Shown: positions 45,169 to 54,707 of the stretch, in pieces
Position numbering within the stretch: the first letter of the stretch is position 1
Layout: each line of letters opens with the position of its first letter
From: Lachnospiraceae bacterium
Lineage (GTDB): Bacteria > Bacillota > Clostridia > Lachnospirales > Lachnospiraceae
NCBI GenBank assembly: GCA_017461725.1
Contig: JAFTXG010000007.1
Coordinates: forward strand, 94,158 to 158,157
Direction of reading: 5' to 3'
DNA length: 64,000 nt
Notes under the pieces: generated by a model
The model's database searches: none
Told to the model about the DNA's origin: nothing
The model's input: the letters and a program-made list of their open reading frames with translations, nothing else
Translations under genes and position numbers: made by a program

Positions 45169-46011
45169 TCAAACTTCAACCTCTAATCCATCATAAGCCA
45201 CTTCCATTCCGTAGCGTGCTGCTGCCTCACAGAGTTCTTCATGGGTCCTCTCCACCAAATGCCCAATATGACTGACCATGATTCTAGTTTTTCCATCCAG
45301 GGCCCCCATTTCTCTCAATTTATCAGCCATCTCCTTACACCAGGTCAGATCCATGTGGGCAGTTGTGATTTGCTCATTCTCTTTTAGCGTACAGTCAAGA
45401 ACTACAAAGTCAAAGCGTTCTCCAGCCTTTTCGATGTAATCCAAAACATCGTCATAAAATCTCCCTGTATCAAATCCCCACAAAATGCTTTTTCCGTCCT
45501 TACGGATAATATACAATGAAGCTCCGGCTGCCTCATCATGACGTGCACGCAGAGGTGTAACCTGATAGCCGCCAATATCATAAGTCTGATAATGTTCCAA
45601 GTCATATACAAATACCGTAAAGTCGCAAGTCCGTTTCATTCTTCCGTTTCGATAGGCTTCCTCACGTTGTTCCACTAGTGCCTTCATCATACCACTTGAA
45701 TTCTTTGGCATATAAAAATTAACCTTATCTATCCCCTGCGGTCTGCTAATTGCATCCCACCCTAAAAAATGATCATGGTGAGTATGTGTAATCAGAATAT
45801 TACGCACCTTTCGCATATCCAATCCCCGATATGCAGTATGCGCAAAGGTATCAACCGGAAACTCTATCCCCAGGCAATCATCTATAACCGCCTGCGAACG
45901 AGTTCTGACATCCTTTCCTCCGTTCTTTCTGGCATTCTCACAGACTCTGCAGAAACAGAAAATTTCAGGTATTCCACCGCCTGCGCTAGTTCCATAAAAC
46001 TTAATTTTCAT
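45169..46011 (-). CDS. Metallo-beta-lactamase fold phosphodiesterase, PhnP-like
   Basis: The 280-residue protein has the zinc motif THTHHDHFLGWDA, an N-terminal FYGTSAGGGIPEIFCFCRVC with clustered cysteines similar to PhnP, and the later metal ligands LRARHD, WGFDTGR and VSHIGH. PhnP hydrolyses cyclic ribose phosphodiesters, but no other phn genes are here, so the substrate is probably a different phosphodiester. AAAGGAGAGG precedes the ATG. Confidence 0.85.
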   Translation of the reverse strand: MKIKFYGTSAGGGIPEIFCFCRVCENARKNGGKDVRTRSQAVIDDCLGIEFPVDTFAHTAYRGLDMRKVRNILITHTHHDHFLGWDAISRPQGIDKVNFYMPKNSSGMMKALVEQREEAYRNGRMKRTCDFTVFVYDLEHYQTYDIGGYQVTPLRARHDEAAGASLYIIRKDGKSILWGFDTGRFYDDVLDYIEKAGERFDFVVLDCTLKENEQITTAHMDLTWCKEMADKLREMGALDGKTRIMVSHIGHLVERTHEELCEAAARYGMEVAYDGLEVEV

Positions 46012-46028
46012 AATCCAACCTCTCCTTT

Positions 46029-47075
46029 TTATTCAACCGGCTTTAAATCAGCCTTTTTGCATTCAAACTCATCCTTGATCTTTTGGGAAAGACTACGAAA
46101 ATAAAAATCAAAACCACTGTCGTTAGGATGAAGCCGCAAATCAGCAAAATAAATTTCATCTTGGGGAACAAATTCATAACCGTCAATGCAAATAATATTC
46201 TCAAAGACCTTTACGATCTCCTGAATATCCGTTTTTACCTTGCAAAAATCACCAAAAGGGGATTTTTGCTGGCTATCTTTTCGCCAAATTGGTGTAATGG
46301 CAAATATTTTTGCATTAGGGTAATTTTGGCTCAGCGCACGGTAAAATGCATAACATCGCTCCTTAAAGTCCTCTTCTGTCGATTTGATCCATTCGTTCGT
46401 TCCATAAGCCACCAAAACATATTCCGTCTCAAAATTGTCCGGAGATTCTGCCAACTCAGGAAAAAACACCTCCCCGCCTATCCCTTTATTGATCTCCTCC
46501 GAGTCAAATTTCTCCGCCAGTCTGGCTACATAACGATTGGACGGCCGCAGAGCATCATAACCCTGTGTAATGGAATCACCAAACACAAGCATTTTTTTCG
46601 CAGGCTTAACAGGTCTCACAAATGCATTGTCATCAACCGACACTTCGTTAATTTCTACCGCGACAGACCAAGGTAAATATATGCATACCTGCTTAATACC
46701 TTCCCCTAGGGCAAAATATTTTGAAAACTCACCGTGTGGCAGTTCCATTTTCGTGTAATCCACAGGCAGTTCCACATCGGAGAAATTGTCCAGATAGTCC
46801 ACCAGTTCCCCATTCACCATAACATCAAATGAAAAATATGTACGGGATGACCCCCTTGAAACGTTTACTTTCAAGAAAAGTGATGTGCTGTCCGTCTCAA
46901 AGCATAGCTTCATCCCTGCTGCAGTCAATGTATTTTTGTGAAATCCCACATCTGTTCGCTTGTAAACTTCTTCCTGCCTTTCCGTAAATCGTCGTGGACA
47001 TATACCGTGTTCAGTTGTCACCGCCCTTACCATGCCAAGACATATGCTCTGGATTTGTTCATTGCTAAGTTTCAT
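46029..47075 (-). CDS. SGNH/GDSL hydrolase (putative carbohydrate esterase)
   Basis: The 348-residue protein has an N-terminal beta domain and a C-terminal SGNH fold: FGDSITQGYDA (Ser), GIGGEVFF, VAYGTNEW and LHPNDSG (Asp, His). No signal peptide is visible. The ATG at 47075 follows GGAG by 9 nt; the GTG five codons earlier overlaps that site. It likely removes an acyl group from the sugar imported by locus 3, and is 17 bp ahead of the PhnP-like gene. Confidence 0.87.
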   Translation of the reverse strand: MKLSNEQIQSICLGMVRAVTTEHGICPRRFTERQEEVYKRTDVGFHKNTLTAAGMKLCFETDSTSLFLKVNVSRGSSRTYFSFDVMVNGELVDYLDNFSDVELPVDYTKMELPHGEFSKYFALGEGIKQVCIYLPWSVAVEINEVSVDDNAFVRPVKPAKKMLVFGDSITQGYDALRPSNRYVARLAEKFDSEEINKGIGGEVFFPELAESPDNFETEYVLVAYGTNEWIKSTEEDFKERCYAFYRALSQNYPNAKIFAITPIWRKDSQQKSPFGDFCKVKTDIQEIVKVFENIICIDGYEFVPQDEIYFADLRLHPNDSGFDFYFRSLSQKIKDEFECKKADLKPVE

Positions 47076-47104
47076 TATCAAATTCTCCACACATCATGTA
47101 AGTA

Positions 47105-47142
47105 AATGCCGGTTCTACAGATAAAACTATAGAACCGGCATT
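47105..47142 (-). other. Hairpin after the binding-protein gene of locus 3
   Basis: AATGCCGGTTCTA and TAGAACCGGCATT form a 13-bp perfect stem. No T-run follows. It is placed just behind the lipoprotein gene, as in loci 1 and 2. Confidence 0.6.
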
Positions 47143-47155
47143 CCATCGCTAACAA

Positions 47156-48790
47156 TTATTTAGTAGACTCAATATAAGCAATCATATCTTCTTTGTATTT
47201 GTCGTAGCCGGCTTTATAGAAACCATCCAACAACTCATCCCAATACTCAACGGGTTTGTCTCCAGTAATGATCTTCGCTTCCTCCTGGATCATGTAGTTC
47301 TTGTACTCAATGAATACAGGATCCGTTACAATTTTCGGCGCATAACCGATCCCCTTTGCCTCCCAGTGCAAATCGAAGGTCTCTTGAATCAGATCAGCAA
47401 TATGCTTTTGCTGTTCGGGAGTAAGAGATTTGTCGATAAAGAACTCTACTCCATCGGAGCGGCGCAGGAACATATTGATCAAACTAGTAGTTGCCAGATT
47501 AGTTCCGTTTTCCTTATCCTTTTCCGCAATCTGCTCGGTCATAGAGTAGTCATAATTTCCTTCTGCGTCCTTAGTAAATCCAACGTTGATCAGACTCTTA
47601 CCATTCAGGTTCACCCACTGCTCGTCGGACAGAACGTAATCGAACAGCTCCAATACCTTTTCAGGATGCTCACAGGTGCTGGAAATCGCATAGTAATACC
47701 AGACACCCGTACTGGTCGTACCGTATGTATAGGTGCCAATGGGATCGCCATCTATCACAACACCGGGGCAATATACGTATTCTTTACCAGAACCCTCTTC
47801 AGGCCCAATCGGCATGTTGCCTGGATAACCATGCCGAATACCATATCGGCCCTGGTCATCACGCTCCAATGCAACAGCATAATCAATCGCAAATGCATCC
47901 GGCTCTACAATACCTGCCTCCCAACACTTATTGATGAATGTAAGATACTGTTTGTAGTAATCGTACTCTTTAGAATACTTCAAATCAACCAATGTGCCAT
48001 CTTCCATCTCATACCATGGAAAGCCATCTCCAATATGGAAAATACGGGCAATAGTAGGGAACAGTAAGCCCGACTCCTCAGAAAAAAGCATCAAGCCAGA
48101 GGTATCATCGACACCGTTTTGATCCGGATCATTATAGGTGAATGCATACATCAAGTCATAAAACTCGTCCAACGTCAAAAACTCACCTTCGGTGTACTCA
48201 ATACCCAGATTGTTCAGCCAGTCCTGACGAAGCCAAAGACCATCTGCACGGGCAGGTGACGAACGGGGAACTCCCCAGATTCTTCCATCCTTGAAAATGT
48301 CCAGTGAATCCCAGGACATCTGGGCAGTATGTGCCATAATGTTCTCATACTTACCGAGCATATCGGAAAGGTCATAAAACATTCCCGACTCGCATGCATC
48401 CTGGAAAGAAGTCTGATAAACCCAATTTGTAGGGAAGCAGATTACATCCGGCTTATCCTCATTGAGCAGAGTAATCTGAAGGTTTTCCTCATAACCCGAT
48501 GCGGGCGGCAGAATCCACTCAATCTCCAGATTCAGTTTTTCTTCCAAAATTGTCGACCACTGGTCAGCAATGGAGCCCTCAGGAACAGCCGATACATTGT
48601 GAAGCATGATCTTAAGTTTTACCGGTTCATCGGAGTCCTGTGTTGCGTCGCTTTCTTTGCTTTCGCCGCTCTGATCCACAACAGGCGTCTGAGTTCCCCC
48701 GGTCGTTTCCGCAGGCTTCGTGTTTCCACAACCAGAAAGCGCTGTCATGATCATCACCGTCGCCAAAAACAGTGCCACGATTCTTTTCAT
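47156..48790 (-). CDS. Extracellular solute-binding lipoprotein
   Basis: The 544-residue protein starts with a lipoprotein signal ending in LSGC (Cys21) and a short Thr/Ser/Asp linker, then a sugar-binding domain with a calcium-type loop DPDQNGVDDTSG. The start at MKRIVALF follows TAAGGAGGAAC; the longer frame lacks a signal. Unlike loci 1 and 2, it lies after, not before, its two permease genes. Confidence 0.92.
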   Translation of the reverse strand: MKRIVALFLATVMIMTALSGCGNTKPAETTGGTQTPVVDQSGESKESDATQDSDEPVKLKIMLHNVSAVPEGSIADQWSTILEEKLNLEIEWILPPASGYEENLQITLLNEDKPDVICFPTNWVYQTSFQDACESGMFYDLSDMLGKYENIMAHTAQMSWDSLDIFKDGRIWGVPRSSPARADGLWLRQDWLNNLGIEYTEGEFLTLDEFYDLMYAFTYNDPDQNGVDDTSGLMLFSEESGLLFPTIARIFHIGDGFPWYEMEDGTLVDLKYSKEYDYYKQYLTFINKCWEAGIVEPDAFAIDYAVALERDDQGRYGIRHGYPGNMPIGPEEGSGKEYVYCPGVVIDGDPIGTYTYGTTSTGVWYYYAISSTCEHPEKVLELFDYVLSDEQWVNLNGKSLINVGFTKDAEGNYDYSMTEQIAEKDKENGTNLATTSLINMFLRRSDGVEFFIDKSLTPEQQKHIADLIQETFDLHWEAKGIGYAPKIVTDPVFIEYKNYMIQEEAKIITGDKPVEYWDELLDGFYKAGYDKYKEDMIAYIESTK

Positions 48791-48837
48791 TTTTTTGTTC
48801 CTCCTTAAAATATTTTTTTCTATGTAAAAGGGCTCAA

Positions 48838-49758
48838 TCATCCCTTTACAGAGCCTACCATAACGCCCTTCGAAAAATGCTTTTGCAGAAAAGGATAAAC
48901 ACACATAATCGGCAGTGTAGCAATAACTACTGAAGCATACTGGATGGTTCTGGTTTTTACTTCAGTAAAAGCACTAGACAAAGCCATAGGATCGCTTTCC
49001 GCTTCCAAAAGCTGGGTAGAGGCAGTCATCAGGATCTCTTTCAGTGTCAGCGCCATAGGCCACAAATCTCTATCTGATATGTAAATCTGAGCGCCAAAGT
49101 AAGAGTTCCAGGTCCCAACCGCCAAAAACAGAGTAACCGAAGCAAGAACCGGCTTTGACAAGGGCAGTACCAATTTCGTAAAGATATATGGCTCAGAGCC
49201 GCCATCCACCATCGCTGCCTCAACCAGCTCGTAGGGCAGTTCGCGGAAGAAACTCATCATGATCACACAGTTAAATGCGCTGAAGGTTCCGGGAATAATC
49301 AACGCCCACAGAGTATCCAGCAGTCCCAACTTCTGAATATTCAGGTAATTGGGGATCATTCCCGGATTGAAAACCATCGTAAAGATCAAAATCGCCATCA
49401 GGACAGACTTACCCTTAACCTCTTTTCGCGCAAGGGGCCAGGCGAACAGAGCCGTCACCATAAGGCTCAATGTTGTATGCCCCACCGTTACAATGATACT
49501 ATTTAAATAGCTCCTCCAGAAATATGCATTTTCAAACACCAGTTCGTAAGCCGCTGTGGTAAAACGTCTCGGCAGTATAATCCAAGGCGCTTTGAGATAT
49601 TCATTATAATTGGATAAAGAGACCGCCACAATATTGAGCACAGGGTAAAGCATCGCCATCGCCACCAGTGTCAACAGGATATAATTGCACACCGCAAAGA
49701 TACGTTCCGGAATACTCTCCTTGATTTTCGTATTTTTCTTGATCGTCGTCTTTACCAT
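48838..49758 (-). CDS. Sugar ABC permease, YtcP/LplC type
   Basis: The 306-residue permease has about six helices, the EAA loop VEAAMVDGGSEPYIFTKLVLP and the subfamily end KGVMVGSVKG. It starts 7 bp inside the 3' end of the upstream permease gene, which implies coupled translation. GGGAGGAAACGG precedes the ATG. Confidence 0.92.
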   Translation of the reverse strand: MVKTTIKKNTKIKESIPERIFAVCNYILLTLVAMAMLYPVLNIVAVSLSNYNEYLKAPWIILPRRFTTAAYELVFENAYFWRSYLNSIIVTVGHTTLSLMVTALFAWPLARKEVKGKSVLMAILIFTMVFNPGMIPNYLNIQKLGLLDTLWALIIPGTFSAFNCVIMMSFFRELPYELVEAAMVDGGSEPYIFTKLVLPLSKPVLASVTLFLAVGTWNSYFGAQIYISDRDLWPMALTLKEILMTASTQLLEAESDPMALSSAFTEVKTRTIQYASVVIATLPIMCVYPFLQKHFSKGVMVGSVKG

Positions 49759-50693
49759 AAACCGTTTCCTCCCATTCGCTTTGATAAAAAGTTAGACAAA
49801 AATACCATAACCATACCAACTAGCGACTGAAAGAATCCGATTGCGGTGGCAAAGCTGAACCGCCCCTCTCGTAAACCCACCTGATAGGAATAGGTTTCAA
49901 GCACCTCCGCTATCTCCTTGTTGGGCGCATTCTGCAAAAGCCAGATCTGTTCAAAGCCATTATTCAAAATATCTCCCATTTTCATGATCAGCATGATCGT
50001 TACAGTTCCGAGGATACAGGGGACGGTGATGTGAAGTAGCCGCTGCCATCGGTTAGCACCATCGATCATTGCCGCCTCATACAGCTGCACATCCACACCG
50101 GCCAAGGCCGCCATATAGATAACCGTTCCCCAACCTGCTTCCTTCCAGATGCTAGATGCGATCAATACAGGTCTAAACCACTTTGTGCTCGTCAGAAAGT
50201 CAATTTTCTCTCCACCGCAGGCAACAATCAACGTGTTGATGACACCCTCAGATTTAGAAAGCAACGCCGTCACCATGGTAATAACGATAACCCATGATAT
50301 AAAGTGAGGCAGATACACGATCGTTTGTATCGTACGCTTATACTTCTCATTTTTCATTTCGTTCAGCAGAAGCGCCAGTATAATCGGAAATGGAAATGCC
50401 CAAAGCAGACGCAAAACACTGGTAACAATAGAGTTTTTCAATACACGAAGAAAATTAACCGATTTAAACAGCGTCCTGAAATGTTCCAAGCCGACCCACT
50501 CAGAGCCCCATACGCCTTTAGCCAGTGAAAAATCCTTAAATGCGAGCTGTAATCCATACATCGGACTCAGTTTAAACAGATAAATAGACAACAGTCCCGG
50601 AATCAGAAAAACATACAGCCAGTAGAAGCGTTTAAAATGCGCTAATAACGGATGATTTTTTTTCACAATAGCTTTACTTTGTTTCCCGTTCAT
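49752..50693 (-). CDS. Sugar ABC permease, LplB type
   Basis: The 313-residue permease has FKLSPMYGLQLAFKDFS near its start, the EAA loop YEAAMIDGANRWQRLLHITVP and the end LSKRMGGNGLW. It is the first gene of the transport part of locus 3, 260 bp past the histidine kinase gene and behind a terminator, so it should have its own promoter. I did not find a clear -35/-10 pair in 50694-50890. Confidence 0.92.
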   Translation of the reverse strand: MNGKQSKAIVKKNHPLLAHFKRFYWLYVFLIPGLLSIYLFKLSPMYGLQLAFKDFSLAKGVWGSEWVGLEHFRTLFKSVNFLRVLKNSIVTSVLRLLWAFPFPIILALLLNEMKNEKYKRTIQTIVYLPHFISWVIVITMVTALLSKSEGVINTLIVACGGEKIDFLTSTKWFRPVLIASSIWKEAGWGTVIYMAALAGVDVQLYEAAMIDGANRWQRLLHITVPCILGTVTIMLIMKMGDILNNGFEQIWLLQNAPNKEIAEVLETYSYQVGLREGRFSFATAIGFFQSLVGMVMVFLSNFLSKRMGGNGLW

Positions 50694-50895
50694 CGTTCTA
50701 CCTCTTTCATGGGTTTTTCTGCATAAATTTTAACATTTTGCCTTTTTTTGTGCAACCTCACTACTTTTACCCGTTTATCCTTTATCTTTTCAACATTTTT
50801 TCCGTTTCTTTATATAGCAGTTCACTTTTTTTACCTGTTTCCCACAAAATTTACTTTACCTTATACTAAAAGGCAATTATGTCCCAAAGAAAAAA

Positions 50896-50924
50896 GCTGT
50901 GTGCACTATATTAGCACACACAGC
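50896..50924 (-). terminator. Terminator of the two-component operon
   Basis: GCTGTGTGC and GCACACACAGC form the stem; TTTTTTC follows on the minus strand. It separates the kinase gene from the transporter operon. Confidence 0.8.
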
Positions 50925-50954
50925 CTAATCTTTAACTTCCTGTTTATGGAAACG

Positions 50955-52781
50955 CTACTGTCTGTTCGCCCTCTGTATCCAATCCTCCGTAAGCGCCGGC
51001 GCTTTGATTTCCACACACGCGCCTCCGTCTTTTCTGTTTCTGATATCAAATTCACATTTCTCGCCATAGATCAGGCGAAAACGCTGGAACAGGTTAATGA
51101 TTCCCAGATGCTCACCCACATAGATGTATTCTTCCTGTAACAGCCCAAAGATTTCCCTGATTTTGTCCTCATCAAAACCCAAACCATCATCTTCAACGCA
51201 AATATGCAATCCATTTCCCTGAAGCGCCTTGATGGAAATATAAATATTTCCACTGGCCCGTCTGGGCTGCAGGCCATGGCTGATCGCATTTTCCACCAGT
51301 GTCTGTAGGGAAATACAGGGAATCGGCATTTGCTCGGCTGTAGGGTCAATCTCATAATAGCAATGGATGTTGGGACCATACCGCAGGCATTCCAGCTCCA
51401 CGAATTTCTTCGTGTATGCAATTTCTTCCGCAACGGTAGTGATATTAGTCTTATATGTCTTCGCCGTACACAGGATGTCCGCCAACAAGATCAGCGACTT
51501 GCTGGTGATACTGTCCTCTTTTCCTGTCTCCTCAATCGCTGTCCAGTTGATGGCCTGAAGAACATTATTGAGGAAATGCGGCGTCATCTGCTCCTGCAGT
51601 GCTTTGGCTCGAACACGTCTGAGAGCAGCCACACGTTCGAGCATCTCCTGCTCCAGTGTCAAATTTTTCTGGAACACCTCCAGCATGGACACCAGCATAT
51701 ACTGTATCTCGCCGTCCTCGTCTCCGACCCTGAGTTGATCCGAGGGATTTTCCAGCAAGCGCAAAATAGCATCCACCGGTCTGAATAACCTACAGGTAAT
51801 ACCGTAGGAAAGTACCACAGCCACCACCAATGCAGTAACCAGAATCATCATTACCAATCTCTGCTGCTGATTTGTGGTGCTCTCGTATTCCTCCATGGGC
51901 ACCATCTGGACACATTTCCAGCCAAACCTGTTCATGGGAACACAAATTACCCGCATTAGCTGTCGGTTAATCTCTGCAGTAATCGCTGTAACCTCGTCAC
52001 CCTCCGGCAGTTCAATGTACTGATCATTCAGTTGACCGGCCGTATCCAAAACCACCAGATTGTTTTTGTCCACGATCAGATAGGAGCCTTGCATTCTCTC
52101 GTGATTATCTGTTATGTAGCCAATAAATTTATCCGCATCAACGCTGATGGAAGAAAATGCCTTCTTCCCCGCTCCCATGGTTGCCGCCCAATAAAAGGTG
52201 ATCACCCGCTTCTCGATTTTGTCAGCTTTCTGATAGACCGTTCTCGGCAGTGCAAACAGTGTCTGGTCCGGTTGCATTTCCAGATGGGCATAAAATCCAT
52301 CGATCAAATTCTTGTCTGAAAAGTAATTATAGGTATGAGCTTTATGCGGTGTGGAAACGATATAATCGCCCATCGGCGAATATGCATCCACCGAGTAATA
52401 CAGATTTTCCCGGTAGTTGGTATAAAGTATATCCTGAACTGACCGAACCACGGCAATATAATCGTACTTCTGCGGCTCTACACGGACCATCCGAAAAAAA
52501 GATGATACATTCTCATTGGACATCTGCCGTTCCAGTGCATTGTATATTTCCTCCAACAACACATCGATCGTCGCCATGGTATTGCTGGTACTTCGGTTCG
52601 CCGCTGTATCGATCTCATTTAACAGGCTTTTCTTTGAATGATACCAGATAATACTGACACAGAGGATCAGCGGCAGCACAATGCCCAGAAAAACCTGCAG
52701 CCAGTTTTTAAAAAACAGCTTTTGAAATTGTCGATTCTGTATTCTGTAAGCAAAATCAAAACGTCCTAATTTTTTGTGCAT
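50955..52781 (-). CDS. Sensor histidine kinase, YesM type
   Basis: The 608-residue protein has a membrane helix at about 26-46, an extracellular sensor region to about 310, a second helix at about 312-332, a HAMP-like linker, and a kinase core with QEQMTPHFLNNVLQAI (phosphorylated His), LVENAISHG (N box) and EDDGLGFDE (G box). This matches the His_kinase/YesM group that regulates glycan uptake. The partner response regulator is 35 bp upstream in the same transcript. The likely target is the transporter operon that follows. Confidence 0.92.
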   Translation of the reverse strand: MHKKLGRFDFAYRIQNRQFQKLFFKNWLQVFLGIVLPLILCVSIIWYHSKKSLLNEIDTAANRSTSNTMATIDVLLEEIYNALERQMSNENVSSFFRMVRVEPQKYDYIAVVRSVQDILYTNYRENLYYSVDAYSPMGDYIVSTPHKAHTYNYFSDKNLIDGFYAHLEMQPDQTLFALPRTVYQKADKIEKRVITFYWAATMGAGKKAFSSISVDADKFIGYITDNHERMQGSYLIVDKNNLVVLDTAGQLNDQYIELPEGDEVTAITAEINRQLMRVICVPMNRFGWKCVQMVPMEEYESTTNQQQRLVMMILVTALVVAVVLSYGITCRLFRPVDAILRLLENPSDQLRVGDEDGEIQYMLVSMLEVFQKNLTLEQEMLERVAALRRVRAKALQEQMTPHFLNNVLQAINWTAIEETGKEDSITSKSLILLADILCTAKTYKTNITTVAEEIAYTKKFVELECLRYGPNIHCYYEIDPTAEQMPIPCISLQTLVENAISHGLQPRRASGNIYISIKALQGNGLHICVEDDGLGFDEDKIREIFGLLQEEYIYVGEHLGIINLFQRFRLIYGEKCEFDIRNRKDGGACVEIKAPALTEDWIQRANRQ

Positions 52782-52816
52782 ACTGTGGCCTATCCTTTTT
52801 TTGCATCGTTTCAGTC

Positions 52817-54385
52817 TTATTTGCTCTCCGGTCTGTAATCGTTAGGCGATTTTCCCTTGATCTTACGGAACACGCGGTAAAAATACTTCAAATTTTTATA
52901 TCCCACTGCCTCCGCAATTTCATATACATACATGTCCGTGTTCTTCAACAACTCCACAGCCCTGTCAATCCGCATTTCCATTACAAGCTCGGTATAGTTT
53001 TTTCCTGTCTGCTCCTTAACCAATCGGCTTATATAGGCTGGATTTAAGTAGACCTTCTCTGCAATTTCATTCAGAGTGATATCTTCACTGTAATGATTTC
53101 GCAGATAATCCATGATTTCTCCGATACTACTGCTCCTGTTTGCTTCTGTTTTTTCTTTTGTGTAGTCAAACAAGAGCCGGATACTCCGGAGCATCCATTC
53201 CTTGAACTCATTATATTTCGTCCCTGAAAAAACAGATACAGGTACACACTGGGCGAACAGGCGATTCCACTCCACTAAATCATTTGCAACAATCTCATCC
53301 AGCAATCTCGTCACCGTGTATAAGCTTTGCCTCTTTGCAAAGGCGATTCCACCTCTAATGTAGTTATCAAATAGGGTTTCCGCCAGCTTTAACCCCTGTT
53401 CCGAACTGTTCTGACTTAAATAAGAACAAAGCAGCTTGTTTTGATCGCGCAAAAGCTGTAAATACTCTCGATTGTGTGCAAAATTTTCCTCGGTCAATTG
53501 GTTCCTCATCGTTCCAGCATAATTGATCAGTTCAGACGAGGATTCCAACAGATGAAAAATGGGAATTTCCACACGAAGAGCCATCAGGTTGAAGATCGCT
53601 TCTGCCAGTTTTTGTGGTTCGTAGCTGTTCGAATGCTCTCTCTCATTTTCCCAGAAAACACCCACATGAAATAATCTTTCTTCTTTTGTAACTCCCCATG
53701 TAATTGGATAATGCTCCAGCTTTGAGTGATAAAAACTCAACACGTGCTCTATCTGATCCTGAAGTTCCTGTTTTCCGTAGTTCCCACAAAAATCATGATA
53801 GGACTGGTCATTCTCCAGAACGATCTTCACCAGAATTAAGCGGCTCCCATTTTCCTGATTTCTCGAAATCAATCCCAGCCGCCTTGCCTTCCTATCCGGA
53901 TTGACAAGTGCACCAAAATAGGCATCTGTCACAAACTGCTGCCGTTCATAATTCATCAACCGTTCATAATGCTCCGCTCGGTCACGAATCATATTCTCAT
54001 CAAACGCCTGCTTGTCCAGCTTTTCCTTTAATTTCCCAAAAATCCCTCGCAATTTGGATAGATCCACTGGTTTAAGCAGGTAATAGGCTACATTATATTC
54101 CACTGCCTCCTGAGCATAGGAAAAGTCTTTATACGCAGACAAGAAAACAACCTGAATGGGCAGATTTTGTTCTGCCACCAACCGTGCGATTTCAATCCCG
54201 CTGACATCCGTCATTTTTATGTCCGTCAAAATCACATCCGGAGTATTACTTTTCAAATATTCAAGAACTTCCTGTCCATCCGCGAACTCTCCGTCCACAC
54301 AAAATCCGAGTTCATTCCATTTGACCATATTCACAAGTGCCCGGCGTGTCGTGAATTCATCTTCCGCAATGATCAATGAGTACAT
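52817..54385 (-). CDS. Response regulator with AraC-type DNA-binding domain, YesN type
   Basis: The 522-residue protein has a receiver domain (1-125) with AEDE, LTDIK (phosphorylated Asp55) and LLKPVD (Lys105), a middle region of about 280 residues, and a C-terminal AraC helix-turn-helix pair (about 420-518) with NPAYISRLVKEQTGKN and NLKYFYRVFRKIKGKSPNDY. The start at MYSLIIAEDE follows AAGGG by 9 nt. It should be phosphorylated by the YesM-type kinase encoded next to it. Confidence 0.92.
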   Translation of the reverse strand: MYSLIIAEDEFTTRRALVNMVKWNELGFCVDGEFADGQEVLEYLKSNTPDVILTDIKMTDVSGIEIARLVAEQNLPIQVVFLSAYKDFSYAQEAVEYNVAYYLLKPVDLSKLRGIFGKLKEKLDKQAFDENMIRDRAEHYERLMNYERQQFVTDAYFGALVNPDRKARRLGLISRNQENGSRLILVKIVLENDQSYHDFCGNYGKQELQDQIEHVLSFYHSKLEHYPITWGVTKEERLFHVGVFWENEREHSNSYEPQKLAEAIFNLMALRVEIPIFHLLESSSELINYAGTMRNQLTEENFAHNREYLQLLRDQNKLLCSYLSQNSSEQGLKLAETLFDNYIRGGIAFAKRQSLYTVTRLLDEIVANDLVEWNRLFAQCVPVSVFSGTKYNEFKEWMLRSIRLLFDYTKEKTEANRSSSIGEIMDYLRNHYSEDITLNEIAEKVYLNPAYISRLVKEQTGKNYTELVMEMRIDRAVELLKNTDMYVYEIAEAVGYKNLKYFYRVFRKIKGKSPNDYRPESK

Positions 54386-54449
54386 ATTGCACATCCCTTC
54401 AACATAAAGATATATTTCTTCCGTTTGATTTTCTATCTCTATTTTTTTC

Positions 54450-54478
54450 ACTTTAGCAGAAAGAAACTTTACATGCAA
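54450..54478 (-). promoter_or_regulatory. Candidate promoter of the two-component operon
   Basis: On the minus strand TTGCAT and TAAAGT are separated by 17 bp, 65 bp before the response regulator ATG. The rest of 54486-54667 shows no gene. Confidence 0.45.
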
Positions 54479-54667
54479 CTCTTTTTTTGTAACAGCTGAA
54501 AATTAGATATGTAAAATATGTGATTCGGATGAACAGAAAAAGCCGCAGGCAATTTGAATCGCCCACGGCATCGTCAACCTTTTTTAATTTTCTGGGAGAG
54601 AAAATCTGTACCCCTCGCTTTTTCGGCTGTACCCCATTTTTACGCCACGATGGTATAAAAATACGCC

Positions 54668-54690
54668 AAAATATGCAAATCGCATATTTT
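54668..54690 (-). terminator. AT-rich hairpin after metA
   Basis: AAAATATGC and GCATATTTT form a 9-bp stem 17 bp past the metA stop. The stem is AT-rich and the T-run is better on the plus strand, so it is a weak call. Confidence 0.45.
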
Positions 54691-54707
54691 TTCCGCTTTA
54701 AAAAACC

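Noticed and set aside
45169..46011. Phosphonate degradation operon
   Set aside because: The PhnP-like protein stands alone without phnG-M genes, so a phosphonate role is not supported.
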